Shown piece by piece: positions 5,663 to 14,059 of a stretch of 16,959 bases of DNA. The notes below the pieces were generated by a model. The model saw nothing but the letters and a program-made list of their open reading frames with translations, searched no databases and was not told the DNA's origin. The DNA comes from Thermoplasmata archaeon (GTDB taxonomy: Archaea > Thermoplasmatota > Thermoplasmata > Thermoplasmatales > Thermoplasmataceae). Numbering within the stretch: the first letter of the stretch is position 1; the number at the start of each line of letters is the position of its first letter. The stretch is taken from NCBI GenBank assembly GCA_021792045.1, contig JAJYVJ010000025.1, forward strand, positions 1 through 16,959. Direction: 5' to 3'. Made by a program: the position numbers and the translations under genes.

Positions 5663-8365
5663 ATGCAGTCAAAATATCGTATTGAAGAAACTTTGCAGGT
5701 TGGAAACGAGGTGGTTCATTATTATTCTATCCCTAGATTGCGCGAACTGGGTTTTAACATCGATAGATTGCCAAGATCTTTGCGCATAATTCTTGAATCG
5801 GTCATCCGTAACTTAGACGGAAAAGATGTTAGCGAAACGAATGTTGAAAGTATTTTGAACTGGAATTCGAAAGATCCGGGAAATTCTGAAATTCCATTGA
5901 AAATATCAAGGGTGTTGATGCAGGACCTCACAGGGGTACCTGCGGTTACCGATCTTGCTGCGATGAGAGATGCAGCAGTAAGCAAGGGCAGGTCGCCGGA
6001 AATTGTAGAGCCACAGATACCCGTTGACCTAGTTATAGATCACTCTGTTCAGGTTGATTTTTATAACACGCCAGATGCAGTCGTGCTTAACCAGGAGAAA
6101 GAGGGTGAACGTAATAGAGAGAGGTATGTTTTCCTGAAATGGGCACAAAACGCGTTTCATAATCTTAGAGTTATTCCTCCATCGGTAGGGATATGCCACC
6201 AGGTGAATCTGGAATTCCTCGCTAAGGTTGTCTTTAGAGTAGAAAAAGATGGAAAGACTGTGGCTTTTCCAGATACAGTGCTCGGTATGGATTCACATAC
6301 GACTATGGTTAATGGCCTAGGTGTCCTTGGATGGGGTGTTGGAGGAATAGAGGCGGAAGCGGCCATGCTCAATCAGGCTGTTTACTATAAATTACCTCAG
6401 GTTGTTGGAGTGAGACTTTCTGGTTCACTCAGGCCAGGTATTACGGCAACAGATCTGGTGCTTACAATAACGGAAATTCTCAGGAAAAGCAAGGTCGTAG
6501 ATAAATTTGTGGAATTCTTCGGCGATGGTGTTACGCATCTTTCTGTTGCAGACCGCGCAACCGTTTCCAACATGTGCCCGGAATATGGTGCTACGACTGC
6601 CCTTTTCCCTGTGGATGACAAAACTATTTCCTATTTGAGACTCACGGGAAGGAGTGAGGAATCTATAGAACTAATAGAAAAGTACTTCAAGGCTCAGGGC
6701 TTATTTGGGAACCTGGAAAACATTGAGTACTCAGGTATTATAGATGTGGATTTATCAAAAGTTACACCCAGCGTCGCTGGACCTAAACTTCCCCAGCAGA
6801 GAGTGGACCTTGGCAGGATAGGTGATAGCTTCCTTAATTTCATGGAAGGCACTGGTTCCTCTATCGATTCTGACTCAGGGAAAAAGAAGCAGATTGCGCT
6901 TAAGTCTGTACCTGTAGAGATCGACGGCCAAGAGGAAATGCTGAATGAAGGCGATGTTGTGATTGCTGCAATTACAAGTTGCACGAATACAAGTAACCCA
7001 TACGTGATGGTTGGCGCAGGCCTACTGGCCAAGAAGGCTGTAGAACTTGGGTTGAGCGTAAATAAGAAAGTGAAGACAAGCCTTGCTCCAGGATCAAGAG
7101 TTGTCTCGGATTATCTCGAGAGATCTGGCCTTCAGAAATACCTGGACAGACTCGGTTTTGAAGTCGTAGGCTATGGTTGTACAACGTGCATAGGTAACAG
7201 TGGACCACTTAACAAGAACATAGAGAATGCGATTGTCGAGAATAACCTCAGTACGGCGGCTGTACTCTCTGGCAACAGGAATTTCGAGGCAAGGATACAT
7301 AGAAATGTAAGGGCAAATTATCTTATGTCACCACCTCTCGTTGTTGCCTTCGCCCTCGCAGGAACGGTGACAATAGACATGGATAATGAGTCCATAGGTA
7401 CGTCAAGCAACGGTAAACCTGTTTATCTCAAGGACATATGGCCTACACCAGAAGAGATAAATAGCATTGTAGAGGATTCGATGACCAGAGAAATGTACAT
7501 AGAAAAGTACAGTAACCTTGATTCGTATAATGATATATGGACTAAAATCAAAGCGGATTCTGGAGATCTTTATTCATGGGATCCGAACAGCACTTACATT
7601 AAAAAGCCTCCGTTCTTCGAAAAGGAGTATACAAATCCTCCAGGTGATAGGACAAGGATCAGCGGTGCTTACCCACTATTAGTGCTTGGCGATTCTGTTA
7701 CCACTGATCATATATCTCCTGCAGGCTCTTTCAGCAAGGACACACCCGCAGGAAAGTACTTGCTTGAAAAAGGAGTGAAACCAGAAGATTTTAATCAGTA
7801 CGGCGCACGGCGAGGAAATTATGAAATTATGACTCGGGGCACGTTTGCCAACAACAGGATAAGAAACCTTCTAGTCTCAAGGGAAGGTGGATTCACTGTT
7901 CACTATCCGGACAAGGCAGAAATGAGTGTTTTTGATGCAGCAATGCAGTATAAGAAAGAAAATATTCCTCTGATAGTCATTGCAGGTGATCAGTACGGCA
8001 CCGGGAGCTCAAGGGACTGGGCTGCTAAAGGTCCATTGCTCCTTGGAGTAAAGGCAATAGTCGCAGCAGGATACGAAAGGATTCATAGAAGCAACCTCAT
8101 TGGCATGGGCGTACTACCTCTGCAGTTTTCAAATGGAGAGAGCTTTGCCTCATTAGACATTGATCCTTCTTCCAAGATGGATGTAACGATTGAGAGCCTT
8201 GAACCTCGTTCAAACGCAACACTCACTTTCTATACAAAGTCTGGGAAGACGAAAAGCACGGCTGAACTCACGCTCAGAGTCGACACACCGATGGAAAAAG
8301 AGTATATCCTCTCTGGTGGTGTCTTACCTAACGTTCTAGATAAACTCGCTTCTGAAGGAAGCTAA
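5663..8365 (+). CDS. acnA: Aconitate hydratase (AcnA/IRP1 type)
   Basis: The 900-residue length and motif order match the aconitase A/IRP1 family, which interconverts citrate and isocitrate through cis-aconitate in the TCA cycle. The [4Fe-4S] ligands are visible: C440 in AITSCTNTSNP, and C506 and C509 in GCTTCIGNSG. Other family motifs include GMDSHTTMVNGLGVLGWGVG in domain 1, the linker region, SVTTDHISPAGS at the start of the swivelling domain 4, and DQYGTGSSRDWAAKG with the substrate-binding SSR, followed by ERIHRSNLIGMGVLPLQF. Nothing is missing and no frameshift is seen. The ATG at 5663 is the first in frame; an ATG seven bases earlier is out of frame. It stands alone, divergent from the methyltransferase and 99 bp before a small unknown gene. 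Confidence 0.97.
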   Translation: MQSKYRIEETLQVGNEVVHYYSIPRLRELGFNIDRLPRSLRIILESVIRNLDGKDVSETNVESILNWNSKDPGNSEIPLKISRVLMQDLTGVPAVTDLAAMRDAAVSKGRSPEIVEPQIPVDLVIDHSVQVDFYNTPDAVVLNQEKEGERNRERYVFLKWAQNAFHNLRVIPPSVGICHQVNLEFLAKVVFRVEKDGKTVAFPDTVLGMDSHTTMVNGLGVLGWGVGGIEAEAAMLNQAVYYKLPQVVGVRLSGSLRPGITATDLVLTITEILRKSKVVDKFVEFFGDGVTHLSVADRATVSNMCPEYGATTALFPVDDKTISYLRLTGRSEESIELIEKYFKAQGLFGNLENIEYSGIIDVDLSKVTPSVAGPKLPQQRVDLGRIGDSFLNFMEGTGSSIDSDSGKKKQIALKSVPVEIDGQEEMLNEGDVVIAAITSCTNTSNPYVMVGAGLLAKKAVELGLSVNKKVKTSLAPGSRVVSDYLERSGLQKYLDRLGFEVVGYGCTTCIGNSGPLNKNIENAIVENNLSTAAVLSGNRNFEARIHRNVRANYLMSPPLVVAFALAGTVTIDMDNESIGTSSNGKPVYLKDIWPTPEEINSIVEDSMTREMYIEKYSNLDSYNDIWTKIKADSGDLYSWDPNSTYIKKPPFFEKEYTNPPGDRTRISGAYPLLVLGDSVTTDHISPAGSFSKDTPAGKYLLEKGVKPEDFNQYGARRGNYEIMTRGTFANNRIRNLLVSREGGFTVHYPDKAEMSVFDAAMQYKKENIPLIVIAGDQYGTGSSRDWAAKGPLLLGVKAIVAAGYERIHRSNLIGMGVLPLQFSNGESFASLDIDPSSKMDVTIESLEPRSNATLTFYTKSGKTKSTAELTLRVDTPMEKEYILSGGVLPNVLDKLASEGS

Positions 8366-8435
8366 GGATGTTCAAGGAGTACCTCAATACAATCTTAATA
8401 CTGAGAGTAACAACCTGCAGACGCAGAGATAAAAA

Positions 8436-8462
8436 ATTAAATAATATCAGTATAATATCAGT
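8436..8462 (+). promoter_or_regulatory. TATA box and tandem 10-bp repeat before the 128-residue gene
   Basis: ATTAAATAAT (8436-8445) is centred 25 bp before the ATG at 8465 and can act as a TATA box for a leaderless mRNA. TAATATCAGT occurs twice, at 8442-8451 and 8453-8462, an 11-bp period, filling the space between TATA and start codon. Two same-face copies one helical turn apart could be operator half-sites, which is an inference. Confidence 0.4.
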
Positions 8463-8464
8463 TA

Positions 8465-8851
8465 ATGAAGAATTTCAGTGGCCACATATACTTTTCAAAA
8501 GATTTTAACTGGAAGGATCTTGGCCGTGCATTCCCTGAGATATGGGATATATTCAGCAATGAAGCAAAACAGAACCAGGAAGAGGCACAGTACGACCAGA
8601 TTTCACTTGAGCTCAATATGCTTGAATTGAAAAAGAATAAGAAACCTATAGGATACATCAAGGATGGCGCAAAATTCAGGCTTGTCTTTCCGAGGGACAG
8701 GAAGGAGATAATAATTTTTAGGGGAATGATGTCCGAGGATATAGCGGAGATAACCGAATCTGTTTCAAATATTCTTAAGGAAAAGAAGATCAAATTTAAG
8801 GTAGCTTACGACAAGATGCTATTGTACGAGATACATAAGAGAAGGAAATAA
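8465..8851 (+). CDS. Protein of unknown function, 128 residues
   Basis: I do not recognise the family. The product is basic (many Lys) with alternating strands and helices: an N-terminal strand (HIYFSKDF), a helix containing GRAFPEIWDIFSNEA, a long charged helix around residues 36-58, and a C-terminal unit of two strands (FRLVFPRD, EIIIFRG), a helix (SEDIAEITESVSNILKEK) and a final strand (KFKVAYDKMLLYEI). There is no signal peptide, membrane segment or cysteine. The C-terminal half could be a small alpha/beta nucleic-acid or dimerisation domain, but that is only an impression. The balanced composition and a TATA box at the correct distance argue that it is real. A 36-bp gap separates it from the regulator/Trm56 pair, which has its own TATA-like element. 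Confidence 0.7.
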   Translation: MKNFSGHIYFSKDFNWKDLGRAFPEIWDIFSNEAKQNQEEAQYDQISLELNMLELKKNKKPIGYIKDGAKFRLVFPRDRKEIIIFRGMMSEDIAEITESVSNILKEKKIKFKVAYDKMLLYEIHKRRK

Positions 8852-8877
8852 TTTCATCCACGGCATTAATGTAATTG

Positions 8878-8884
8878 TTAATAT
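8878..8884 (+). promoter_or_regulatory. TATA-like element that decides the regulator start
   Basis: TTAATAT is centred 28 bp before the ATG at 8909. It is far too close to the alternative GTG at 8888 to serve it, so it supports the ATG as the true start, with a leaderless transcript. Confidence 0.4.
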
Positions 8885-8908
8885 CCAGTGGAGACATACT
8901 GGACAGAT

Positions 8909-9959
<1,051 letters not shown>

Positions 9960-10072
9960 ATATCCTGCCACTTTAGCGAAATAAAAATCCCTCTCTTTGG
10001 TAGTTTAGGTTTAAAATTCACAAGAAAATGAAAATAATGTAAAATAGATCATTTCACTCATGAATAGACGCG

Positions 10073-10100
10073 ATGCCGAAAAGATTAAAAATTTCGGTAT
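10073..10100 (+). promoter_or_regulatory. Inverted repeat around the tRNA-Asn TATA box
   Basis: ATGCCGAAA (10073-10081) and TTTCGGTAT (10092-10100) form a 9-bp inverted repeat with a single G-T mismatch. The 10 bases between them hold an ATTAAAAA element centred about 28 bp before tRNA-Asn, the right distance for its TATA box, and the left arm supplies a purine-rich BRE-like sequence. The symmetry may be a regulator site or a by-product of BRE-TATA sequence. Confidence 0.45.
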
Positions 10101-10115
10101 GCTAAATGATGAGTT

Positions 10116-10188
10116 GCCGTTGTAGCTTAGTTGGTAGAGCACCCGGCTGTTAACCGGGCGGTCGTCGGTTCGAATCCGACCAGCGGCG
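10116..10188 (+). tRNA. tRNA-Asn (anticodon GUU)
   Basis: The 73-base cloverleaf is complete. The acceptor GCCGTTG pairs with CAGCGGC (one T-G pair). The D arm has AGCTTAGTTGGTAGAGC. The anticodon stem CCCGG/CCGGG encloses CTGTTAA with anticodon GTT, asparagine. The T arm is GTCGG/CCGAC with the standard loop TTCGAAT. The discriminator is G, CCA is not encoded, and there is no intron. It lies 156 bp after Trm56 and 50 bp before a glycosyltransferase gene. Confidence 0.96.
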
Positions 10189-10238
10189 TATATAGAAATA
10201 AAGGAAAATGATCATAACTAAGCTAAGTTGAATGAAAA

Positions 10239-11366
10239 ATGAAAATAGCCTATTTTACAGCAACCTATTACCCCACCCCAGACGGTGTTTCATATTATCT
10301 AAGGGATGTGAAGAGTGAACTTGAACGGCTAGGGCATGAAGTGCATGTATTTTCCCTCAACGGAGACAAAAGAGAAAAAAACGTTCACATACCATTGACT
10401 TTCCCGCTCCCAATGTACAAGCAATATTCAATCCCGTTCAATATGATTCCAGCGAGACTCTATAATTATATTCTGAAAAGCGAATTTGATATAATACACA
10501 TACACGATCCTTTCTTTGGAACTCTAGGCTATCGCGCAGCTAGGAAAACCAAAGCACCGATAATTGCGACATTTCACACAGATTTTGTCAAAATGAAAGA
10601 TACTCTTCGTATGCCATTGAAGGATTTACTTTTTGGACTGGCGTGGAAATATAATATTTTTGAATACAAAAGATGTGACCTTGTTCTTGCTCCAAGCGGA
10701 TACTCAAAGGAATATCTTGAAGGCTTTGGACTCAAGAATGTGAAGGAATTTCCCCTTTTTGTGAATAAGAAAAATATTCCGGAAATTAATAGAAAAACTG
10801 ATGGATTCAATGTTCTTTACGTTGGTCGCCTGACAAAGGACAAAGGGGTAATGAAGATTCTGGATGTGGCCAAAGCTACTTCGCCAGAAGTCAGATTCAC
10901 AATTGCAGGAACAGGCCCTTATGAGGATGAAATGAGAAAGAGGATAAAAAGCGAAGGAATGGATGAAAAGATTGAGTTACTGGGATACATAACCGACGAG
11001 GAGAAATATAAACGTATATTTTTAGCCTCGCTTTTCGTATCTCCTTCTTTGACCGACACATTTGGCATATCAGTTCTTGAAGCACTTATGTCGGGAACAC
11101 CAGCTCTTGTCCAGAATGGGTTTCCATTGTCCAAATATTATAACGGTGCCGATACCGGAATTGTTGAGGTCGATTTTCTCAAGCCAGAAGAGGTCGGGGA
11201 AAGGATCAATTCCCTACTAAGCAACAGGGACCAATTGCAGAAATTAGCGAACAACGCAGCTAAGTTGTCTGAACAGAATTTCAGTATAGAATCACACTGC
11301 AAAAATTTGATCGATATTTATGAGAATTTGCTGGAAAAGAAACGTCCTACAAAATCTAGTACATGA
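10239..11366 (+). CDS. GT4 family (GT-B fold) glycosyltransferase
   Basis: The 375-residue protein has two Rossmann-like domains. The N-terminal acceptor domain (1-175) starts with MKIAYFTATYYPTPDGVSYY, the glycine-containing loop of GT4 enzymes, and contains IIHIHDP (85-91) and TFHTDF (111-116). The C-terminal donor domain (190-360) starts with NVLYVGRLTKDKGV, which holds the Arg and Lys that bind the sugar-nucleotide phosphates, and ends with SLTDTFGISVLEALMSGTP. There the usual E-x7-E becomes D273-x7-E281, a common variant. The family transfers a sugar with retention of configuration, typically from UDP- or GDP-sugars to lipids or glycans; glycolipid synthesis at the inner membrane face is likely, since Thermoplasmatales lack a cell wall, but the acceptor is not identifiable. 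No transmembrane segment is seen. It stands alone after tRNA-Asn. Confidence 0.9.
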   Translation: MKIAYFTATYYPTPDGVSYYLRDVKSELERLGHEVHVFSLNGDKREKNVHIPLTFPLPMYKQYSIPFNMIPARLYNYILKSEFDIIHIHDPFFGTLGYRAARKTKAPIIATFHTDFVKMKDTLRMPLKDLLFGLAWKYNIFEYKRCDLVLAPSGYSKEYLEGFGLKNVKEFPLFVNKKNIPEINRKTDGFNVLYVGRLTKDKGVMKILDVAKATSPEVRFTIAGTGPYEDEMRKRIKSEGMDEKIELLGYITDEEKYKRIFLASLFVSPSLTDTFGISVLEALMSGTPALVQNGFPLSKYYNGADTGIVEVDFLKPEEVGERINSLLSNRDQLQKLANNAAKLSEQNFSIESHCKNLIDIYENLLEKKRPTKSST

Positions 11367-11410
11367 TATACGTAGCGAAGTGCGTGAAGAAAATGTGTGT
11401 CCATGAACTT

Positions 11411-11629
11411 TCAGCGTCTTTCACTCGGAAAGTACTTATCAAAAAGATCATCTCTTACTCTTGAAATCTCCTGAATAACTGGAGAGTGTGTGGTTAGCTC
11501 GAATAGTGTAATCAATCCGGAAAGTCTTATTACTTCCTTTTTCGCGACTTCAATTCTTTCTGATATCTTGAAATCAAGAGAAGAACTTTCTGATGTTAGC
11601 TCTATTACCTTGGAAAGCTTATTTAACAT
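11411..11629 (-). CDS. Small helical protein of unknown function, 72 residues
   Basis: No family is recognised. The sequence is almost entirely helix-forming with a hydrophobic repeat (LNKLSKVIELTSES, FKISERIEVAKKEVIRLSGLITLFEL), then a second helix around VIQEISRVRDDLFDKYF, and a basic end. There is no cysteine and no obvious membrane segment. The ATG starts immediately after the TAG of the 57-residue gene upstream, and GGAG in GAAGGAGAAAG at the end of that gene lies at Shine-Dalgarno distance. Shared transcription and tightly coupled translation suggest the two small proteins work together or form a complex. It converges with the glycosyltransferase gene. Confidence 0.6.
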   Translation of the reverse strand: MLNKLSKVIELTSESSSLDFKISERIEVAKKEVIRLSGLITLFELTTHSPVIQEISRVRDDLFDKYFPSERR

Positions 11630-11803
11630 CTATCTTTCTCCTTCAATTGCTTTTATTAAATAATCTTGGTATTTGAGTAATATTTCTATATCGTCATTCA
11701 ACTCAGACAGTCTATCATTCTTTAGCCTAATATCATTTGATATATCAGATACAACCTTATCGAGTTCTGTATCTGAGAGTTCTGCATAACTTCTAACGCC
11801 CAT
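11630..11803 (-). CDS. Small coiled-coil-like protein of unknown function, 57 residues
   Basis: The product begins MGVRSYAELSDTELDKVV and continues as one long charged helix with hydrophobic residues at heptad-like spacing (ISNDIRLKNDRLSELNDDIEILLKYQDYLIKAI), ending in EGER. A coiled coil is likely. It is acidic overall, in contrast to the partner gene whose ATG follows its TAG with no gap. A TATA-like element at the correct distance upstream and the strong internal Shine-Dalgarno sequence for the next gene argue that this short gene is real. The acidic/helical pair is reminiscent of small two-gene units such as toxin-antitoxin or adaptor pairs, but no family motif supports a specific call. 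Confidence 0.55.
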   Translation of the reverse strand: MGVRSYAELSDTELDKVVSDISNDIRLKNDRLSELNDDIEILLKYQDYLIKAIEGER

Positions 11804-11828
11804 TAAATTATCAAAGTAAAGACCTATT

Positions 11829-11837
11829 CTTAAAATT
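11829..11837 (-). promoter_or_regulatory. TATA-like element for the two-gene small operon
   Basis: On the minus strand AATTTTAAG is centred about 30 bp before the ATG at 11803, consistent with a short leader. The remaining sequence to about 12050 is AT-rich; I see no further gene, repeat or RNA in it. A 60-codon minus-strand frame there is judged fortuitous. Confidence 0.4.
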
Positions 11838-12052
11838 TTCTAGTTTTCCTTCTTCCACTTTATTCATATTGTTTGGGTAAATGTTGTCCATGAAATATAG
11901 TTCTAAAATTTGGAAGTGAGTTTCTTTATTTATCGAATAAATTAAAGCAATATTCTTAAAGATTGTTCTCTGGAATGGGATTTTATGGCCCACGAATCCG
12001 ATCCTACTTTACAACCATTACATTGTTTGCGATTGTCTATTCACAGAAGCAA

Positions 12053-12062
12053 AAACTTAAGA
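12053..12062 (+). promoter_or_regulatory. Candidate TATA box for the peptide ABC transporter operon
   Basis: AAACTTAAGA is centred about 29 bp before the ATG at 12086. It is a weak TATA match but supports starting the first permease at 12086 rather than at the TTG at 11963. Confidence 0.35.
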
Positions 12063-12085
12063 ATGACAGTAGCGATCTAGAAAAG

Positions 12086-13117
12086 ATGGATAGCAGGACC
12101 ATTGCGTTTATTATTCGAAGAGCCATTTATGCTGTTTTTACTCTTTTAATCCTCATAGTATTTATTTTTGTCCTAATACATATAATTGCACCAAACCCGA
12201 TATCACTTGCAAAAATATACAGCGGTGTTCCTCACGGTTCGCTTACCTTTTATGCTGCTTACGCTAAAACACATGGACTGGATGCGCCTGTATATGTGCA
12301 AATTTTCACGTATATTATAAACATCTTTAAGGGTAATTTTGGTATCGACCCCATTAAAGATCAGCCGGTAATCACATTGATAGGAAAGTACCTTCCAAGA
12401 ACCCTAGAATTCGTGTTAACTGGAATTGTCATTTCCATAATTCTTGGACTATACACCGGTGCTTATGCGGCGGCCAGAAGAAGAAAGCCGGCTGATAACA
12501 CCGTTAAGGGCTTTTATTTGGCAACTTGGTCCATGCCAACATTTCTTCTTGCTGCAGTGCTTCAGCTTGTTATTGCATATGATTTGAGGTTGTTGCCAGC
12601 AATAAATATGGTCGATCCAACACTGAGGGCCCCTCCAGATGTGCTCGCATTTCCAGTCCTTAACGCATTATGGGCTAGAGACTGGCCCTATCTGATCAGT
12701 CTTATACATCACATGATTTTACCAACTCTCGCCATTGCGCTTTTATCTTTTGGTATTATAACGAGACTGACGAGATCTACGATGCTGGACGTTATGGAAA
12801 CTGATTATTTCCGACTTACGCTGATGAAGGGCGTGCCAAGGAATAAAGCAATTTATAGTGTTGCATTAAGGAATGCCTCCATACCGCTTGTCACCTATAT
12901 CGTTCTTGATCTTGCATTTTCGGTTGCTGGAGCCGTAGTTATCGAGGAAATATTTTCTTATCATGGCATAGGCTATTATATTGTCCAAGCTATTTATAAT
13001 CTAGATTACCCCGCAATACTGGGAACTACAATAATAATAGCCCTAACGATTATAGTTGCCAATTTAATAGCAGATATATTATATGGTGTTCTTGATCCAA
13101 GGGTGAGATTAGAATGA
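12086..13117 (+). CDS. Dipeptide/oligopeptide ABC transporter permease, DppB/OppB type
   Basis: The 343-residue membrane protein has the DppB plan: a short N-terminus (MDSRTIAFIIRRAIY) into membrane helix 1, an external loop of about 80 residues, then five further helices. The cytoplasmic EAA loop, which contacts the ATPase, is at DYFRLTLMKGVPRNKAI, and the family end pattern GIGYYIVQAIYNLDYPAILG and DILYGVLDPRVRL is clear. It forms half of the channel with the next gene. A longer in-frame version from TTG at 11963 adds 41 residues unlike any family N-terminus and was rejected. The stop codon overlaps the next ATG (ATGA). Peptide transport is the default; this family also moves sugars or nickel, and without a binding protein the substrate is uncertain. 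Confidence 0.9.
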   Translation: MDSRTIAFIIRRAIYAVFTLLILIVFIFVLIHIIAPNPISLAKIYSGVPHGSLTFYAAYAKTHGLDAPVYVQIFTYIINIFKGNFGIDPIKDQPVITLIGKYLPRTLEFVLTGIVISIILGLYTGAYAAARRRKPADNTVKGFYLATWSMPTFLLAAVLQLVIAYDLRLLPAINMVDPTLRAPPDVLAFPVLNALWARDWPYLISLIHHMILPTLAIALLSFGIITRLTRSTMLDVMETDYFRLTLMKGVPRNKAIYSVALRNASIPLVTYIVLDLAFSVAGAVVIEEIFSYHGIGYYIVQAIYNLDYPAILGTTIIIALTIIVANLIADILYGVLDPRVRLE

Positions 13118-14046
13118 CTGATGCGTCTTTGCCAGCTCAAATGATTAGAAAGGAAAAGGTTAAAAAATCAAACAGAATTATTGAATATCTCAAACTAATG
13201 ATAAAGGATCCCAGTGCGATATTGGGTTTAATAATAGTTGTGGCATTTCTTGGGTGGTCCCTTATACAGGGAACGTTGGAACTATTTTTTGGTACAACTG
13301 GCCCTGCGATAGCATTGCTACCACATGATCCATTCCTATACAACCTTCCAATGCATCTTCACCCTCCGACTTTAACATATATATTCGGCACAAACACTTA
13401 TGGGGAAGACATATGGTCAAGGATGCTCTATGCTATGCCTAGGGATGCATTCATATCAATTCTAGTGGTTCTTTCTGCTATATTGATTGGCGGGATTCTT
13501 GGTGTATTTGCTGGTTACAGGGGTAAGTTTACAGATGAGACTGTAATGAGGATCACTGACGCTTTCCTTTCACTGCCAGCTCTCGTTCTTGTTATAGCGC
13601 TTTCAGTCATGTTTGATGAGACGCTGAGCGGAGTTATACTCGCTCTTGTTATTATATGGTGGCCCATTTATGCAAGGTTCTTCAGGGCCCAGACTTTAAG
13701 GATAAAAAACTTAGATTATGTTCAAGCTGCAAAACTGAATAATGTCTCTTTTACTAGGTTATTTTTCCGTTACTTGTTCATGAACTCATTAGATCCGATC
13801 ATTGCTTATGCAGCATTGGATTTTGGGAATGTTATACTCACATACTCAACATTGGCTTTCCTAGGTATAGGACTTGAACCACCAATACCAGAGCTTGGTT
13901 CTATGGCGTCCAACGGTGTAGGAACACTGCCAACAGGGTGGTGGTACGCGATATTCCCAGGGCTTGCTATACTTGTCATAGTCATAGGTTTTGTTCTGGT
14001 TGGGGATAGAATGCAGGACATAATTTCAAACAGGATCAATTATTAG
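13114..14046 (+). CDS. Dipeptide/oligopeptide ABC transporter permease, DppC/OppC type
   Basis: The 310-residue protein has the OppC N-terminal helix (LKLMIKDPSAILGLIIVVAF), an external loop with FGTNTYGEDIWSRMLY, and a five-helix permease core containing ITDAFLSLPALVLVIAL. The EAA loop is at DYVQAAKLNNVSFTRLFFRY, and the ending is STLAFLGIGLEPPIPELGSM and a C-terminal helix, with VGDRMQDIISNRINY at the very end. All of these are DppC/OppC landmarks. It pairs with the upstream permease; the 4-bp overlap implies coupled translation. The external loop between the first helix and the FGT motif is longer than usual and hydrophobic. A binding protein for the pair is not encoded in this window. Confidence 0.92.
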   Translation: MTDASLPAQMIRKEKVKKSNRIIEYLKLMIKDPSAILGLIIVVAFLGWSLIQGTLELFFGTTGPAIALLPHDPFLYNLPMHLHPPTLTYIFGTNTYGEDIWSRMLYAMPRDAFISILVVLSAILIGGILGVFAGYRGKFTDETVMRITDAFLSLPALVLVIALSVMFDETLSGVILALVIIWWPIYARFFRAQTLRIKNLDYVQAAKLNNVSFTRLFFRYLFMNSLDPIIAYAALDFGNVILTYSTLAFLGIGLEPPIPELGSMASNGVGTLPTGWWYAIFPGLAILVIVIGFVLVGDRMQDIISNRINY

Positions 14047-14059
14047 GGTGTGTTAACAA

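Noticed and set aside
10106..10112. ATGATGA resembling a box C just before tRNA-Asn
   Set aside because: No D', C' or D box follows at guide spacing; the tRNA starts four bases later.
10190..10238. Possible leader or attachment site downstream of tRNA-Asn
   Set aside because: No repeat of the tRNA 3' end and no integrase gene are present in the window, so integration at this tRNA is not supported.
11811..11993. A 60-codon minus-strand frame upstream of the small two-gene operon
   Set aside because: It covers the TATA element of that operon, is AT-driven in composition, and has no initiation signal.
11963..12085. N-terminal extension of the first permease from a TTG
   Set aside because: The 41 extra residues do not resemble DppB N-termini, while the ATG at 12086 gives the expected start into the first membrane helix and has a TATA-like element at about -29.
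13613..13630. TGATGA followed closely by CTGA inside the second permease gene
   Set aside because: The spacing of four bases leaves no room for a guide, the base before TGATGA is T not a purine, and no second pair of boxes exists.
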